NCBI GenBank assembly: GCA_024642765.1
Contig: JAHEAM010000237.1
Span: 1-6,238, forward strand
DNA from: Planctomycetaceae bacterium
Lineage (GTDB): Bacteria > Planctomycetota > Planctomycetia > Pirellulales > Pirellulaceae
DNA: 6,238 nucleotides
Reading direction: 5' to 3'
In this document: positions 6,167 through 6,238 of the stretch, piece by piece
How positions within the stretch are numbered: position 1 is the first letter of the stretch
Layout: each line of letters opens with the position of its first letter
Notes under the pieces: model-generated
What the model was told of the DNA's origin: nothing
What the model saw: only the letters and a program-made list of their open reading frames with translations
The model's database searches: none
Position numbers and translations under genes: made by a program

Positions 6167-6238
6167 ATCACTATCGTAACCGCTGCGCCGAAGATTGTCT
6201 TGGTATTTAAAGCAATTCAGTAATTTTCTCAGGTGAAA
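6167..6238. other. Upstream flank of the sigma factor gene
   Basis: These 72 bases should contain part of the operon's promoter or leader. I find no credible -35/-10 pair; TTACTG and GACAAT lie 18 nt apart on the reverse strand but match poorly. There is no ribosome binding site ahead of the ATG. The sigma reading frame has no stop codon here, so coding sequence extending past the window edge cannot be excluded. Confidence 0.5.

Overview
This window looks like chromosomal DNA of a planctomycete, most likely from the Pirellulales/Rhodopirellula group. The lineage call rests on three things: an ECF sigma factor of the planctomycete type that begins Met-Trp-Pro, a membrane-anchored Ser/Thr kinase directly behind it, and an intergenic element of the CGCTTGC-ACTTCGGGCTTGTA kind that I remember from these genomes. 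No tRNA, rRNA, CRISPR array, transposase or prophage gene is visible.

Layout, left to right. (1) 1-175 is a non-coding leader, followed by a forward-strand FabG-like short-chain dehydrogenase/reductase (176-928). (2) Convergent with it, and only 28 bp away, a reverse-strand gene for a small exported beta-rich protein of unknown function ends (957-1778). (3) Upstream of that gene on the same strand is a full-length 2-methylcitrate dehydratase, prpD (1848-3275). (4) 3276-3796 is a 521-bp gap. It holds a candidate -10 box for prpD, a planctomycete-type hairpin repeat, and a strong 12-bp terminator-like hairpin. (5) 3797-6166 is a two-gene reverse-strand operon: an ECF sigma factor, then 18 bp later a Ser/Thr kinase with a six-helix membrane tail.

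How the parts fit together. The sigma/kinase pair is the regulatory core of the window. No anti-sigma factor is adjacent, so the kinase is the likely controller of the sigma factor. A serine sits in the sigma region 2.2 motif where ECF factors often carry Glu, which gives a concrete phospho-switch hypothesis. The kinase itself carries Glu instead of the nearly invariant Asp of subdomain IX. PrpD is enzymatically unrelated to this pair, and its usual partners prpB and prpC are absent here. The hairpin at 3560-3595 probably insulates prpD from operon read-through. I see ordinary planctomycete genes rather than a clearly new system. The points most worth a second look are the sigma-kinase switch, the kinase's membrane tail and N-terminal motif, and the uncharacterised exported protein.
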